Positions 43,621 through 52,283 of a DNA stretch of 64,000 nucleotides are shown here, one piece after another; position 1 is the stretch's first letter; each line of letters opens with the position of its first letter. Source of the DNA: Pseudomonas sp. HOU2 (GTDB taxonomy: Bacteria > Pseudomonadota > Gammaproteobacteria > Pseudomonadales > Pseudomonadaceae); assembly GCF_040729435.1 (NCBI RefSeq), contig NZ_CP160398.1, positions 5,747,001 through 5,811,000 of the forward strand. The letters run 5' to 3'. The translations under genes were made by a program, and so were the position numbers. The notes under the pieces were generated by a model. It ran no database searches. It saw only the letters and a program-made list of their open reading frames with translations, and was not told the DNA's origin.

Positions 43621-45414
43621 ATGACGACGACAGTGGGAGATTTTCTGGTTGAGCGGCTCAGCCAATGGGGCGTCACGCGGATTTTTGGTTATCCGGGCGA
43701 TGGCATCAACGGCGTGTTCGGCGCGCTCGCCCGAGCCAATGGCAAGATCGAATTCGTTCAGGCCCGACACGAAGAAATGGCCGCATTCATGGCCTCGGCC
43801 CACGCCAAGTTCACGGGCGAGTTGGGTGTGTGCATCGCCACTTCGGGGCCGGGTGCTTCGCACCTGATCACCGGGTTGTACGACGCCCGCATGGATCATC
43901 AGCCGGTGCTGGCGATTGTCGGCCAGCAGGCGCGGACGGCGCTCGGCAGTCATTACCAGCAGGAGCTGGACCTGGTGTCGATGTTCAAGGATGTGGCCGG
44001 GGCGTTTGTGCAGCAGGCGTCGGCGCCATCGCAAGTGCGGCATTTGCTCGATCGCGCCGTGCGCACGGCGGTTGGCGAACGGCGGGTGACGGCGATCATC
44101 CTGCCCAATGACCTGCAGGATCTTGAGTACGAGCCACCGGCGCGGGCGCATGGCACCGCGCACTCTGGCGTCGGTTATACCAAGCCGAAAGTGCTGCCCT
44201 ACGAGGCCGATCTGCAACGCGCCGCCGACGTTTTGAACAGCGGTGAAAAGGTTGCGATTCTGGTGGGCGCCGGCGCGTTGCAGGCAACGGATGAAGTGAT
44301 CGCCATTGCGGAAAAACTCGGTGCTGGCGTAGCCAAGGCGTTGCTCGGCAAGGCCGCGCTGCCGGACGATTTGCCGTGGGTCACCGGCAGTATCGGCCTG
44401 CTGGGCACCGAACCGAGCTACAAGATGATGAACGAATGCGACACCTTGCTGATGATCGGCTCGGGTTTCCCCTATGCCGAATTTCTGCCGAAGGAAGGTC
44501 AGGCGCGTGGCGTGCAGATCGATTTACAGCCGGACATGCTCAGCCTGCGTTATCCGATGGAGGTCAACCTGGTTGGCGACTCCGCCGAAACCCTCGCCGC
44601 GCTGCTGCCGTTGCTCGAACAGAAAACCTCGCACAAGTGGCGCAAGAAAATCGAAGGCTGGCGCAGCACCTGGGAGAAGACCCTGGAAAAACGCGCCATG
44701 TCCAAGGCCGATCCGATCAATCCGCAGCGGGTGGTGTACGAGCTGTCACCGCGCCTGCCGGATCAGGCGATCATTACCAGTGACTCGGGTTCGTGCGCCA
44801 ACTGGTACGCCCGTGACCTGAAGATCCGTCGTGGCATGCAATGTTCGCTGTCCGGTGGCCTGGCCTCGATGGGGGCTGCCGTGCCGTACGCGATTGCCGC
44901 CAAGTTCGCCCATCCCGAGCGCGCGGTGATTGCGCTGGTGGGCGACGGCGCGATGCAGATGAACAACATGGCCGAGCTGATCACCGTCGCCAAATACTGG
45001 CGTCAGTGGGACAGCCCGAAATGGATCTGTGCGGTGTTCAACAACGAGGACTTGAATCAGGTCACCTGGGAGCAGCGGGTGATGGAGGGTGATCCGAAGT
45101 TCGAAGCCTCGCAGAGCATCCCTGACGTGCCGTATCACCTGTTCGCCATTTCCATCGGCCTGAAAGGAATTTTCGTCGACCGCGAAGAAGACGTCGCCGC
45201 CGCTTGGGAGCAGGCGCTGGCCTCGGACGTACCGGTGCTGATCGAGTTCAAGACCGACCCCAACGTGCCGCCGTTGCCGCCGCACATCAAGCTCGAACAG
45301 GCGAAGAAATTCGCCACGACCCTGCTCAAGGGCGACCCGGACGAGGCGGGCGTGATCGTGCAAGCCGCCAAGCAGGTGCTGGCCCTGGCCAGCGTCCTGC
45401 CCGGCAAAAAATAA
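43621..45414 (+). CDS. Thiamine-pyrophosphate-requiring enzyme, pyruvate-oxidase-like
   Basis: A 597-residue three-domain TPP enzyme. The N-terminal PYR domain has the activating Glu in QARHEEMAAF; the central domain (about 190-340) resembles the FAD/ADP-binding region of pyruvate oxidase; the C-terminal PP domain has GDGAMQMNNMAEL with the later Asn in FNNEDLNQVTWEQ, forming the TPP/Mg site. GAGGAACGAG precedes the ATG. Related proteins are often annotated as thiamine pyrophosphate-requiring protein; whether it decarboxylates pyruvate is not shown. Monocistronic. Confidence 0.88.
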   Translation: MTTTVGDFLVERLSQWGVTRIFGYPGDGINGVFGALARANGKIEFVQARHEEMAAFMASAHAKFTGELGVCIATSGPGASHLITGLYDARMDHQPVLAIVGQQARTALGSHYQQELDLVSMFKDVAGAFVQQASAPSQVRHLLDRAVRTAVGERRVTAIILPNDLQDLEYEPPARAHGTAHSGVGYTKPKVLPYEADLQRAADVLNSGEKVAILVGAGALQATDEVIAIAEKLGAGVAKALLGKAALPDDLPWVTGSIGLLGTEPSYKMMNECDTLLMIGSGFPYAEFLPKEGQARGVQIDLQPDMLSLRYPMEVNLVGDSAETLAALLPLLEQKTSHKWRKKIEGWRSTWEKTLEKRAMSKADPINPQRVVYELSPRLPDQAIITSDSGSCANWYARDLKIRRGMQCSLSGGLASMGAAVPYAIAAKFAHPERAVIALVGDGAMQMNNMAELITVAKYWRQWDSPKWICAVFNNEDLNQVTWEQRVMEGDPKFEASQSIPDVPYHLFAISIGLKGIFVDREEDVAAAWEQALASDVPVLIEFKTDPNVPPLPPHIKLEQAKKFATTLLKGDPDEAGVIVQAAKQVLALASVLPGKK

Positions 45415-45463
45415 TCGTGTAGGCGCTTCGTCGCGCTCCAAATCTGTGAGCGCCGCTGAACTC

Positions 45464-45553
45464 TGTGGGAGCGAGCTTGCTCGCGAAAGCGTTGTGTCAG
45501 GCACAGCGTCTGTGGATGTATCGACGCCTTCGCTGGCAAGCCAGCTCCCACAG
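45464..45553. repeat. Hybrid REP pair: two different half types facing each other
   Basis: The left half is TGTGGGAGCGAGCTTGCTCG (as at 34004 and 58025), the right half is CTGGCAAGCCAGCTCCCACA (as at 5438). They share only the outer TGTGGGAGC/GCTCCCACA, so the stem base pairs but the inner loops differ. Confidence 0.88.
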
Positions 45554-45600
45554 GTATTTCGTTGTGCCTGAAATCTGTGAACGAGACCGTGGAGATTTTC

Positions 45601-45630
45601 ATGCGTGAAGCGGCGAAGGTGCTTTTTTGA
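45601..45630 (+). CDS. Nine-codon leader ORF before the DUF72 gene
   Basis: MREAAKVLF with GGAG eight bases before its ATG; its TGA overlaps the ATG of the DUF72 gene (TGATG). The DUF72 start itself has only a GAAGG inside this ORF. The arrangement suggests that translation of the leader feeds the downstream start. Too short to be found by ordinary gene callers. Confidence 0.45.
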   Translation: MREAAKVLF

Positions 45631-46343
45631 TGTTCATCGGTTGCGCAGGCTGGAGTCTGGGGCGTGAATACTGGCCAGAGTTTCCGGCCGAGGGCACGCA
45701 TCTGCAGCGTTATGCGGCGCGGTTCGACTGCGTGGAAATCAACAGCTCGTTTTATCGTCCGCATCGGCGTCAGACCTATGCGCGTTGGGCGGATTCGGTG
45801 CCGCCCGGGTTTCGGTTTTCGGTGAAGATGCCGAAGTTGATCACCCATGAATTGCGCTTGCGCGATAGTGATCAGCCGCTGGATGAGTTCCTGGGGCAGT
45901 GCGAGGGACTGGCTGACCGGTTGGGGTGTTTGCTGGTGCAACTGCCGCCGTCGCTTGTGTTTGAGCCGGCAAGCGCAGAGGCGTTTTTCGTGGCGTTGCG
46001 CCAACGCTTCGACGGTGACGTGGTGTTTGAACCACGGCATGAATCGTGGGTGGCGGCTGCGCCGATGTTGCAGGCGTATAGGATTGCCCAAGTCGTGGTC
46101 GATCCGTCGCGGATCAGTACCGACGGTTCGGCGCAGGGCTGGCCGGGTGTGCGCTATTGGCGGCTGCACGGCTCACCACGGATTTATCACAGTGCTTATG
46201 AGTTGCCTTGTCTGCAACGGCTGGCGCAGGACATGAAGGCCTGCGCTGCGGAGGGGGCCAGCGTCTGGTGCATCTTCGACAACACCGCCAGTGGCGCCGC
46301 GTTGGGCAACGCGATGACACTGGCGGCGCTTGTCCATATCTGA
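45630..46343 (+). CDS. DUF72 family protein
   Basis: A 237-residue TIM-barrel-like DUF72 protein (YecE group). FIGCAGWSLGREYWP at the N-terminus, CVEINSSFYRPH, FSVKMPKLITHE, and FEPRHESW are family signatures. No enzymatic function is established, though conserved residues line a pocket. The ATG overlaps the stop of a nine-codon upstream ORF. It is convergent with mntP, their stops being one base apart. Confidence 0.9.
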   Translation: MFIGCAGWSLGREYWPEFPAEGTHLQRYAARFDCVEINSSFYRPHRRQTYARWADSVPPGFRFSVKMPKLITHELRLRDSDQPLDEFLGQCEGLADRLGCLLVQLPPSLVFEPASAEAFFVALRQRFDGDVVFEPRHESWVAAAPMLQAYRIAQVVVDPSRISTDGSAQGWPGVRYWRLHGSPRIYHSAYELPCLQRLAQDMKACAAEGASVWCIFDNTASGAALGNAMTLAALVHI

Positions 46344-46344
46344 C

Positions 46345-46908
46345 TCAGGCCGACAAGTGCTCGTACAGAATGGTCGCGCCGACGATCATCAGCACCACGC
46401 CACCGACGATTTCCGCACGCTTGCCGACCACTGCGCCGAGCACCCGGCCGAGCATCACGCCGATGGTCACCATGGTCATGGTTGCCACGCCGATGGCCGC
46501 TGCCGCCACCCAGATATTCACGTCGACAAACGCCAGGCCGACGCCGACCGCGAGGGCGTCAATGCTGGTGGCGAACGCGGTGACCGCGAGAATCAGGAAC
46601 GAGTGCTGGCCGGGTTTTTCTTCTTCCTCGTCTTCGTGCTTCAGACCGTTGTAGATCATGTGCAGACCGAGGATGACCAGCAGCGTGAAAGCGATCCAGT
46701 GGTCCCATTCGGCGACCCAACGGGTGGCGGCCTGGCCGATCAGCCAGCCGATGATCGGGGTGATGGCTTCGATCACGCCAAAGATCAGGCCGGTGCGCAG
46801 GGCTTCGCTCAGACGTGGTTTGTGCAGGCTGGAGCCTTTGCCGATGGCCGCGGCGAACGCGTCCGTGGACATGGCCAGAGCGAGGAATATGAGGGAAACA
46901 GGATTCAC
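46345..46908 (-). CDS. mntP: Manganese efflux pump MntP
   Basis: A 187-residue, six-TM inner-membrane exporter. The duplicated motifs [12 protein letters not shown] in TM1 and [11 protein letters not shown] in TM4, each with a membrane Asp, define MntP (formerly YebN). It exports Mn2+ to prevent toxicity. The start is GTG at 46908. A yybP-ykoY riboswitch lies directly upstream, the expected regulation. An acidic loop ([10 protein letters not shown]) sits between the halves. Confidence 0.95.
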   Translation of the reverse strand: MNPVSLIFLALAMSTDAFAAAIGKGSSLHKPRLSEALRTGLIFGVIEAITPIIGWLIGQAATRWVAEWDHWIAFTLLVILGLHMIYNGLKHEDEEEEKPGQHSFLILAVTAFATSIDALAVGVGLAFVDVNIWVAAAAIGVATMTMVTIGVMLGRVLGAVVGKRAEIVGGVVLMIVGATILYEHLSA

Positions 46909-46924
46909 GGGGGCACACTTCCAG

Positions 46925-47085
46925 TCGGGCTATGAGTCAACGACACAACCACACGCCCGACATTAGGCATGGATGTGTCGTCGGTCTCACCAACCAAAAG
47001 GTGTCCGTACCACGGCGTGTTGCCGAGAATGTTGATACGGACGCTTCCGAGGGACTCGGAAACAGGCTACTCCCCAACGAGGCTG
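46925..47085 (-). promoter_or_regulatory. yybP-ykoY manganese riboswitch of mntP
   Basis: On the minus strand the leader begins with GTTGGGGAGTAGCCTG, the conserved GGGGAGUAGC start of yybP-ykoY RNAs, followed by CGTCCGTATCAACATTCTCGG, then GGTGAGACCGACG, matching the mntP/alx riboswitches of E. coli in order and spacing. It lies between promoter DNA and the GTG of mntP. The 3' part (GTCGGGCGTG and CCCGACTGG) could form an expression-platform hairpin just before the start. Boundaries are approximate. Confidence 0.9.
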
Positions 47086-47153
47086 CGAATGTTATTGGGG
47101 TAAGCATGAAAATTTTGTCAAAAGCATCGAGGCGATCAATAAACACAACACTC

Positions 47154-47273
47154 TGTGGCGAGGGAGCTTGCTCCCGCCGGGTCGCGCAGCGGCCCTTTTT
47201 TTGCCGAATAGCAGAAGGCCTGCTTCGCAGTCCAGCGGGACGGTGCGACGATTCGACAAGCTCCCTCGCCACA
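47154..47273. repeat. REP pair (GTGGCGAGGGAGCTTGCTCC type), right half interrupted
   Basis: The left half is complete. In the right half about 16 extra bases (around TGCGACGATTCGA) separate GCGGGA from AAGCTCCCTCGCCACA, so the inner stem cannot pair normally. Located between the mntP leader and the histidine kinase 3' end. Confidence 0.85.
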
Positions 47274-47290
47274 ATGGGGGCCGGGTGCTG

Positions 47291-48667
47291 TTATTGACTC
47301 GGGAGCTCATTGATCCGCAACTGCGCACACAACCCGCCCTGCGGCCGGTTGTACAGCTGCAACGAGCTGCCGATCTTGCTGACGATCATCTGCACGATCG
47401 CCAGCCCCAGTCCGGCGCCATTGTCGTGGCCGTGGCTGTAGAAACGCTCGAACAGTCGTGCGTATTCCTGCTCGTTGATACCGGGGCCGGCGTCTTCGAC
47501 GCTGATATACACCGCGCCGCCCGCCTGCGGTTGCACCTGAACCCGTACCTCGCTGCCCGGCGGGGCGAAATTCAGGGCGTTGGTCACCAGGTTCTGCAAG
47601 GCGATGGCGAGGGCGACCGGGTCGGTGTCGACCGGGCAGTGGTGGTCGCTGTCGAGGATCAATTCGACGTCTTTTTCCATGGCCAGCGGTGCCAGTTCGG
47701 CGAGTTCTTCGCGCACCAGCTCGGTCAGTTCCACAGTGCGGGTTTCGGGGTTGGCCAGGTGCGGTTCGATGCGCGCCATGGTCAGCAACTGACTGGCGAT
47801 GCGCGTCGCCCGATCCACCGCACTGACCAGATATTCCAGCGCCTCTTCGCGTTGTTGCGGGGTCGCCGCCAGTTGCGCGTTTTGCGCGTGGATCCGCAGA
47901 ATCGCCAGCGGTGTGCGCAGCTCATGGGCAGCGTCGGCAATGAAGCGCCGTTCACGCGCCAGCAGATTGTCGATCTGTTGCAGCAGACGATTGAGCGCGG
48001 TTTGCATCGGCTCCAGATCATGCGGCAGGGGGCTCAGATGCAGCGGTTTCAGGGTCTCGGTGTCACGGCCGCGAATGCTCTGCGCCATGGCGCGCAACGG
48101 TTGCAGGCCCCAGCCGATGGTCAGCCAGATCAGCGCGGCCAGCAGCGGTACGCCGATCAGGCTCGGCCACAATGTGTGGCCGACGATGCGCTCAATCAAG
48201 TCCTGACGGATGTCGTCGCGCTCGCCGACCCAGATCAGCAGCCCTTGTTGCGGGTCCTTGAGCAGAAACGCGCACCAGTCGCGGCCATTCTCCATCAGGT
48301 CGTGGGAGCCGAGGGTAGTGGGCGGCGCGGCAAGTTCCGGCGCTTCGGCCGAGCGCACCAGCAATTGCCCGTCGCTGCGCCAGACCTGAAAGGTCAGACG
48401 GGTTTCGTAAGGGTGTGCGGCCTCGCCGTCGCCGACCCGGCTCATGGCTTCATCGAAGGCCTGATAGAGCCGGCTCCAGTCATTGTCGCCCGGTGCGCGC
48501 TGGGCCAGCACGCCTTGCAGCAGGCGTGCGCTTTGCGCCAGTTGGGCATCGTAGACCTCTTCGATTTCATGGTGACTGTCGCGCAGCACCAGCCAACTGA
48601 TCAGCAGGTCGCCGATCAATACCAGAATCAGCACCGGCACCAGAATCCGCGCACGTATGGAAATCAT
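47291..48667 (-). CDS. Sensor histidine kinase (QseC/PmrB type)
   Basis: A 458-residue kinase with TM1 near residues 8-28, a periplasmic sensor of about 130 residues, TM2 near 160-180, HAMP, then HisKA with the phosphorylated His in DAAHELRTPLA and the HATPase boxes NLVTNALNFAP, DAGPGI and GAGLGLAIVQ. The ATG overlaps the response-regulator stop (ATGA) and has GGAG upstream. An over-long frame reaching 48931 is a shadow of the regulator gene. Signal unknown; family members sense cations, pH or catecholamine-like cues. Confidence 0.93.
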   Translation of the reverse strand: MISIRARILVPVLILVLIGDLLISWLVLRDSHHEIEEVYDAQLAQSARLLQGVLAQRAPGDNDWSRLYQAFDEAMSRVGDGEAAHPYETRLTFQVWRSDGQLLVRSAEAPELAAPPTTLGSHDLMENGRDWCAFLLKDPQQGLLIWVGERDDIRQDLIERIVGHTLWPSLIGVPLLAALIWLTIGWGLQPLRAMAQSIRGRDTETLKPLHLSPLPHDLEPMQTALNRLLQQIDNLLARERRFIADAAHELRTPLAILRIHAQNAQLAATPQQREEALEYLVSAVDRATRIASQLLTMARIEPHLANPETRTVELTELVREELAELAPLAMEKDVELILDSDHHCPVDTDPVALAIALQNLVTNALNFAPPGSEVRVQVQPQAGGAVYISVEDAGPGINEQEYARLFERFYSHGHDNGAGLGLAIVQMIVSKIGSSLQLYNRPQGGLCAQLRINELPSQ

Positions 48668-49326
48668 GGTTTGAGCTCCAGCACATAGCCGACACCGCGC
48701 ACGGTGCGGATCAATTCGCTCGAGAGTTTTTTGCGCAGGTTGTGGATCAGCACTTCGAGGGTGTTGCTTTCGACCCGATCTTGCCAGCCATACAGCGCTC
48801 GCGACAGGCGCTCGCGGGTAACCACCTTGCCCGGGCGGGCCATCAGTTGGTGCAGCAGTTGATACTCCATCGGCGTCACCACCACGTCGGTGCCGCGCCA
48901 GGTGACCTGCTGCGTGACCGGATCGAGACACACCCCGGCATGCTCAAGGACCGGTTGCGCACGGCCCTGACTGCGGCGCAGCAACGCGCGAATCCGCGCT
49001 TTCAGTTCATCGACGTCGAACGGTTTGATCAGGTAGTCGTCGGCGCCGGCATCCAGCCCGGCAATGCGTTCGGCGGTGCCGTCGCGGGCGGTGAGGATCA
49101 GCACCGGCAAGTCCTGCTGCTCGCCACGCAAGCGTTGCAGCAGCGCGAGGCCGTCGAGCCGGGGCAAGCCGAGGTCGAGCAGCAGCAAGTCGAAGCTCTC
49201 ACTGCGCAGGGCGTGCAGGGCGCTGACCCCATCCTGCAACCAGTCGAGCGTATAGCCTTCGCTGCCGAGGGCAACGCGAATGCCCTGGCCGAGGGCGCGA
49301 TCATCTTCGACCAGCAGTAGACGCAT
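48664..49326 (-). CDS. OmpR-family response regulator (QseB/PmrA type)
   Basis: A 220-residue regulator. The receiver domain has the acidic pair VEDD, phospho-acceptor in LLLLDLGLPRLDG, and LIKPFDVDEL with the Lys. The C-terminal winged helix ends RTVRGVGYVLE. First gene of the two-component operon. It is divergent from the PepSY/cytochrome b561 gene run, and a direct-repeat box in the spacer is a likely target. Confidence 0.95.
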   Translation of the reverse strand: MRLLLVEDDRALGQGIRVALGSEGYTLDWLQDGVSALHALRSESFDLLLLDLGLPRLDGLALLQRLRGEQQDLPVLILTARDGTAERIAGLDAGADDYLIKPFDVDELKARIRALLRRSQGRAQPVLEHAGVCLDPVTQQVTWRGTDVVVTPMEYQLLHQLMARPGKVVTRERLSRALYGWQDRVESNTLEVLIHNLRKKLSSELIRTVRGVGYVLELKP

Positions 49327-49430
49327 AGCGGATTCTCTTGGGAAACACGGCGGGTGAGGGCCGCATCATGCCGCTGTGCAGCGGGCCGTGGCAGCTGACC
49401 CGACGGGAAAGATGTAACGACTCGTTGCCA

Positions 49431-49447
49431 ACTAAGCTTCGACTAAG
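49431..49447. promoter_or_regulatory. Direct-repeat response-regulator box ACTAAG-N5-ACTAAG
   Basis: Two identical hexamers start 11 bases apart, one helical turn, as in PmrA and QseB boxes (CTTAAG-N5-CTTAAG type). The box ends 47 bases before the PepSY start and lies about 105 bases upstream of the response-regulator start. Confidence 0.6.
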
Positions 49448-49494
49448 GTTGCTTTTGCACAGTGAGGCCTTCCTCATCGAGCGAGAGTGTTTCC

Positions 49495-49761
49495 ATGCGC
49501 AAACTTCTGCTGTTGTCCCTCATCGTTGCCAGCCCGCTGGCCGTCGCCGGCCCGCAATGCACCACCGCCGAACGCTCGCAATGGCAAGACCAGAAAGCCT
49601 TTCAGGAGCAGCTTAAAGCCCAGGGCTACGAGATCAGCAAGTTCAAGGTCACCGACGGCAACTGCTACGAGATCTACGGCTTCGACAAGGACAAGCGCAA
49701 GGTCGAAATCTACCACGACCCGGTCAGCGGCAAAGCGGTGAAAACCGAGATCAAGGGCTGA
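49495..49761 (+). CDS. Small exported PepSY-domain protein
   Basis: An 88-residue protein with a signal peptide (MRKLLLLSLIVASPLAVAG, cleavage near AVA) and a PepSY-type fold (QWQDQKAFQEQLKAQGYEIS summarised by its position, residues 28-50; then VEIYHDPVSGKAV). Two Cys (Cys22 and Cys57) could form a disulfide. Such proteins are commonly next to OmpR-type systems and cytochrome b561 genes in Pseudomonas. GAGAG precedes the start; its stop overlaps the next gene. Confidence 0.88.
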   Translation: MRKLLLLSLIVASPLAVAGPQCTTAERSQWQDQKAFQEQLKAQGYEISKFKVTDGNCYEIYGFDKDKRKVEIYHDPVSGKAVKTEIKG

Positions 49762-50306
49762 TGCCAAGCGCCTCCGTGCGCCTGTGGGACCCCGTGGTGC
49801 GGCTGTTTCATCTGTCCATCGCGGGCGTCTTCGTCGCCAATTACTTCTTCAATGAAGCCGGTGACGCTTGGCATGTCTGGCTCGGCTATTACGCCATGGG
49901 CTGGCTGCTGGTGCGGCTGGTATGGGGCTTCGTCGGGCCGCGCAGTGCGCGTTGGGCGGATTTCTGGCCGACGCCGACGCGGCTGGTCGCCCATGCGCGA
50001 TCCCTGATTCGCGGACGTCCCGAGCATCGCCTCGGGCATTCGCCGATGGGTGCGCTGGTGATGCTGTTGATGTTGCTGGCGATGTTTATCGCCGGTTTGA
50101 GCGGCTGGGCCATGGAAGAGGTCGACGCCTTGTGGGGCTCCGATTGGCCGTTGCAGGTGCACGAGACCGCCGTCGACAGCTTGCTGGTGCTGGTGTGTCT
50201 GCACATCGCCGCCGCGCTGTTCGAGAGTTTTCTGCTGCGAGACAACTTGCCGTTGTCGATGCTCACCGGACGCCGACGGCGCTTGCCGGACGATCCGCCG
50301 CGCTGA
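49761..50306 (+). CDS. Cytochrome b561 family protein
   Basis: A 181-residue, four-TM di-haem b-type cytochrome. Likely haem-ligand His residues are in LFHLSIAG (TM1), AWHVWLGYY, QVHETAVD and LHIAAALFE. The start overlaps the PepSY stop (TGATG). It would transfer electrons across or within the inner membrane, perhaps to the PepSY protein or to exported partners. 51 bases separate it from the BNR gene. Confidence 0.9.
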   Translation: MPSASVRLWDPVVRLFHLSIAGVFVANYFFNEAGDAWHVWLGYYAMGWLLVRLVWGFVGPRSARWADFWPTPTRLVAHARSLIRGRPEHRLGHSPMGALVMLLMLLAMFIAGLSGWAMEEVDALWGSDWPLQVHETAVDSLLVLVCLHIAAALFESFLLRDNLPLSMLTGRRRRLPDDPPR

Positions 50307-50357
50307 CAGGGATGTTTTGTCGATTGCCCTCCATCCTGTTTTTGCCGTGAGTCCACT

Positions 50358-51653
50358 ATGCGTGCGCTTCCCGATCGCTTGAAATTTGTCCTCGGCGCAC
50401 TGGCCGTGAGCCTGGTTTTCTTTGGTGCCTGGCGCAGTCATCCGGCTCATGTGCTGGCGCCGTTTGCCGTGGCGACGCCGCCGGTGGATGCTTCGCTGCA
50501 GGCACCGGAGCCGCTGTACAGCAGTCGTTTCGTCTCCTCGAAATTGAATGATTTCGTGCACTCGTCGTCGGTGACCGCGCTGCCGGGCGGCGACCTGATG
50601 GCGGTGTGGTTTGCCGGTTCCCGCGAGGGCGCCGCCGATGTGCAGATCCGCACCGCACGCTACGATGCCGACACCGCAGAGTGGGGCGCCGAGCAAGTGC
50701 TGGCCACCCGCGAATCGACCCGCGACGGCACCCGCCGCTACATCCGCAAACTGGGCAATCCGGTGATCGCCCTGGCGCCGGATCAACGTCTGTGGATGTT
50801 CTATGTTTCGGTGTCTGTGGGCGGCTGGGCCACCAGTGCGATCAACGTGATGGTCTCGGATGATTTCGGGCGCAACTGGTCGACGCCCCGGCAGTTGATC
50901 ACTTCGCCGTTTTTCAACATCAGCACGCTGGTGCGCGCTGCGCCGGTGTTTCATGCTGACGGCTCGATCGGTCTGCCGGTGTATCACGAGTTCATGGGCA
51001 AATTTGCCGAGTACCTGTACTTGAGCGCGGACGGCGCGGTGATCGACAAATTCCGTATCAGCCGTGGCAAGCATTCGTTGCAGCCGACCATTGTGCCGTT
51101 GGACGGAAAACGTGCCGTGGCCATGCTGCGTTATGCCGGCGAGACCCATCATCGGGTGCTGGCCAGCCGCACCGAGGACGCCGGGCAGACCTGGAGCGAG
51201 CCGTATCCGCTGGAGCCGGCCAACCCCAATTCATCGCTCGCGGCAGTCGGCATCGGCGACAACGGTCTGCTGGTGGCGCTGAATGATCTGCAGGACGGGC
51301 GCTTCAAGCTCAGCCTGTATGGCACCGATGCCAATCTGAACCACTGGCGCAACGTGATCGAACTCGATCAGTCGCCCGATCCGCTCGGCCAGCCGTTCGC
51401 TCCCGAAGCCTACAAGGCGATCATCGGCGAAGGCTTTCGCGCTTCCAGTGGTGCCCGGCGCTTGCCGCTGGAGCAACGCTTTCTGAGCAATCTGGACTAC
51501 CGGGTGTGCAAGCCGCAGGGCTGTGATTTCGAGTACGAGTATCCGTACTTCAGTCGCGGCAGCGATGGCCTCTATCACCTGGTGTATTCGTGGAATAACA
51601 CCTTCATCAAACATGTCAGCTTCAATGAAGCGTGGCTGGCGGAGCGCCTGTGA
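50358..51653 (+). CDS. BNR-repeat, sialidase-like exported protein
   Basis: A 431-residue protein with one N-terminal membrane segment (LKFVLGALAVSLVFFGAW), which could be a signal anchor. It has a six-bladed propeller with at least two Asp boxes (SDDFGRNWS and TEDAGQTWS) and the RIP-like start FVSSKLNDFVHSSS. This is the family annotated as exo-alpha-sialidase-like; the genome context shows no sialic acid genes, so the true substrate is likely another surface glycan. Its stop overlaps the next start (TGATG). Confidence 0.85.
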   Translation: MRALPDRLKFVLGALAVSLVFFGAWRSHPAHVLAPFAVATPPVDASLQAPEPLYSSRFVSSKLNDFVHSSSVTALPGGDLMAVWFAGSREGAADVQIRTARYDADTAEWGAEQVLATRESTRDGTRRYIRKLGNPVIALAPDQRLWMFYVSVSVGGWATSAINVMVSDDFGRNWSTPRQLITSPFFNISTLVRAAPVFHADGSIGLPVYHEFMGKFAEYLYLSADGAVIDKFRISRGKHSLQPTIVPLDGKRAVAMLRYAGETHHRVLASRTEDAGQTWSEPYPLEPANPNSSLAAVGIGDNGLLVALNDLQDGRFKLSLYGTDANLNHWRNVIELDQSPDPLGQPFAPEAYKAIIGEGFRASSGARRLPLEQRFLSNLDYRVCKPQGCDFEYEYPYFSRGSDGLYHLVYSWNNTFIKHVSFNEAWLAERL

Positions 51654-52264
51654 TGCTGTCTCTCTGGCAAGCCCATTTGACCTTTATCCTGCTGGGTTTT
51701 GTCCTGCTCGGTTCCCTGCACTGCACACAACGCTGGCGTCCGTGGCTGTTGCCGGCGCTGGCGGCGGTCAGTTTCATTCCGCTCAACGATCTGCCGGTGG
51801 CGGCGTATCTGCGCAGCTTTACCGACGATCTGGCGATCACCACATTGGTGTTGCTCGGCTGGGCCAGCCTTGTGCGGCTCGGTGTGGTCAACCAGCAGTC
51901 GCTGTCGGCGCGGGTTCAGGTGCTGGTGCTGTTCGTCGTGCTGGCCGCGCTGCTGTATCCGGCGACGATGGGCCTGACGTATGTCGATCCGTACCGCTGG
52001 GGCTTCAATCCCCGGCCACTGATTGTCTGCATCGGCGTGCTGACTCTGGCGCTGTTGTGGCTGGGCAATGCACTGGCGGTGTGGATGCTCGCGTTGGCAA
52101 CGCTGGCCTTTGCGCTGCGGCTCAAAGCTTCGGAAAACTACTGGGATTACCTGATCGATCCGCTGCTGGTGGGGTACTGCCTGGTGGCCGGCACCACGCT
52201 GTGCCTGCGCGAGGTCTGGCGTTTGCTGCGGCCAGAGTCGACAAGCACGACATCTTCTATCTGA
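51653..52264 (+). CDS. Polytopic membrane protein
   Basis: A 203-residue protein with about six hydrophobic helices over its full length and little soluble sequence. The ATG overlaps the BNR stop. Together with the BNR protein and the LTA-synthase-like enzyme it probably forms a functional unit for modifying an extracytoplasmic polymer. No family with known activity recognised. Confidence 0.8.
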   Translation: MLSLWQAHLTFILLGFVLLGSLHCTQRWRPWLLPALAAVSFIPLNDLPVAAYLRSFTDDLAITTLVLLGWASLVRLGVVNQQSLSARVQVLVLFVVLAALLYPATMGLTYVDPYRWGFNPRPLIVCIGVLTLALLWLGNALAVWMLALATLAFALRLKASENYWDYLIDPLLVGYCLVAGTTLCLREVWRLLRPESTSTTSSI

Positions 52265-52283
52265 ACCAACGACACTGAGGTCA

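Noticed and set aside
48668..48931. N-terminal extension of the histidine kinase frame
   Set aside because: It overlaps the response-regulator gene; the ATG at 48667 with GGAG and the ATGA overlap is far better.
50358..51653. True sialidase acting on sialic acid
   Set aside because: Asp boxes show the fold, but there are no sialic acid uptake or catabolism genes around; kept as sialidase-like only.
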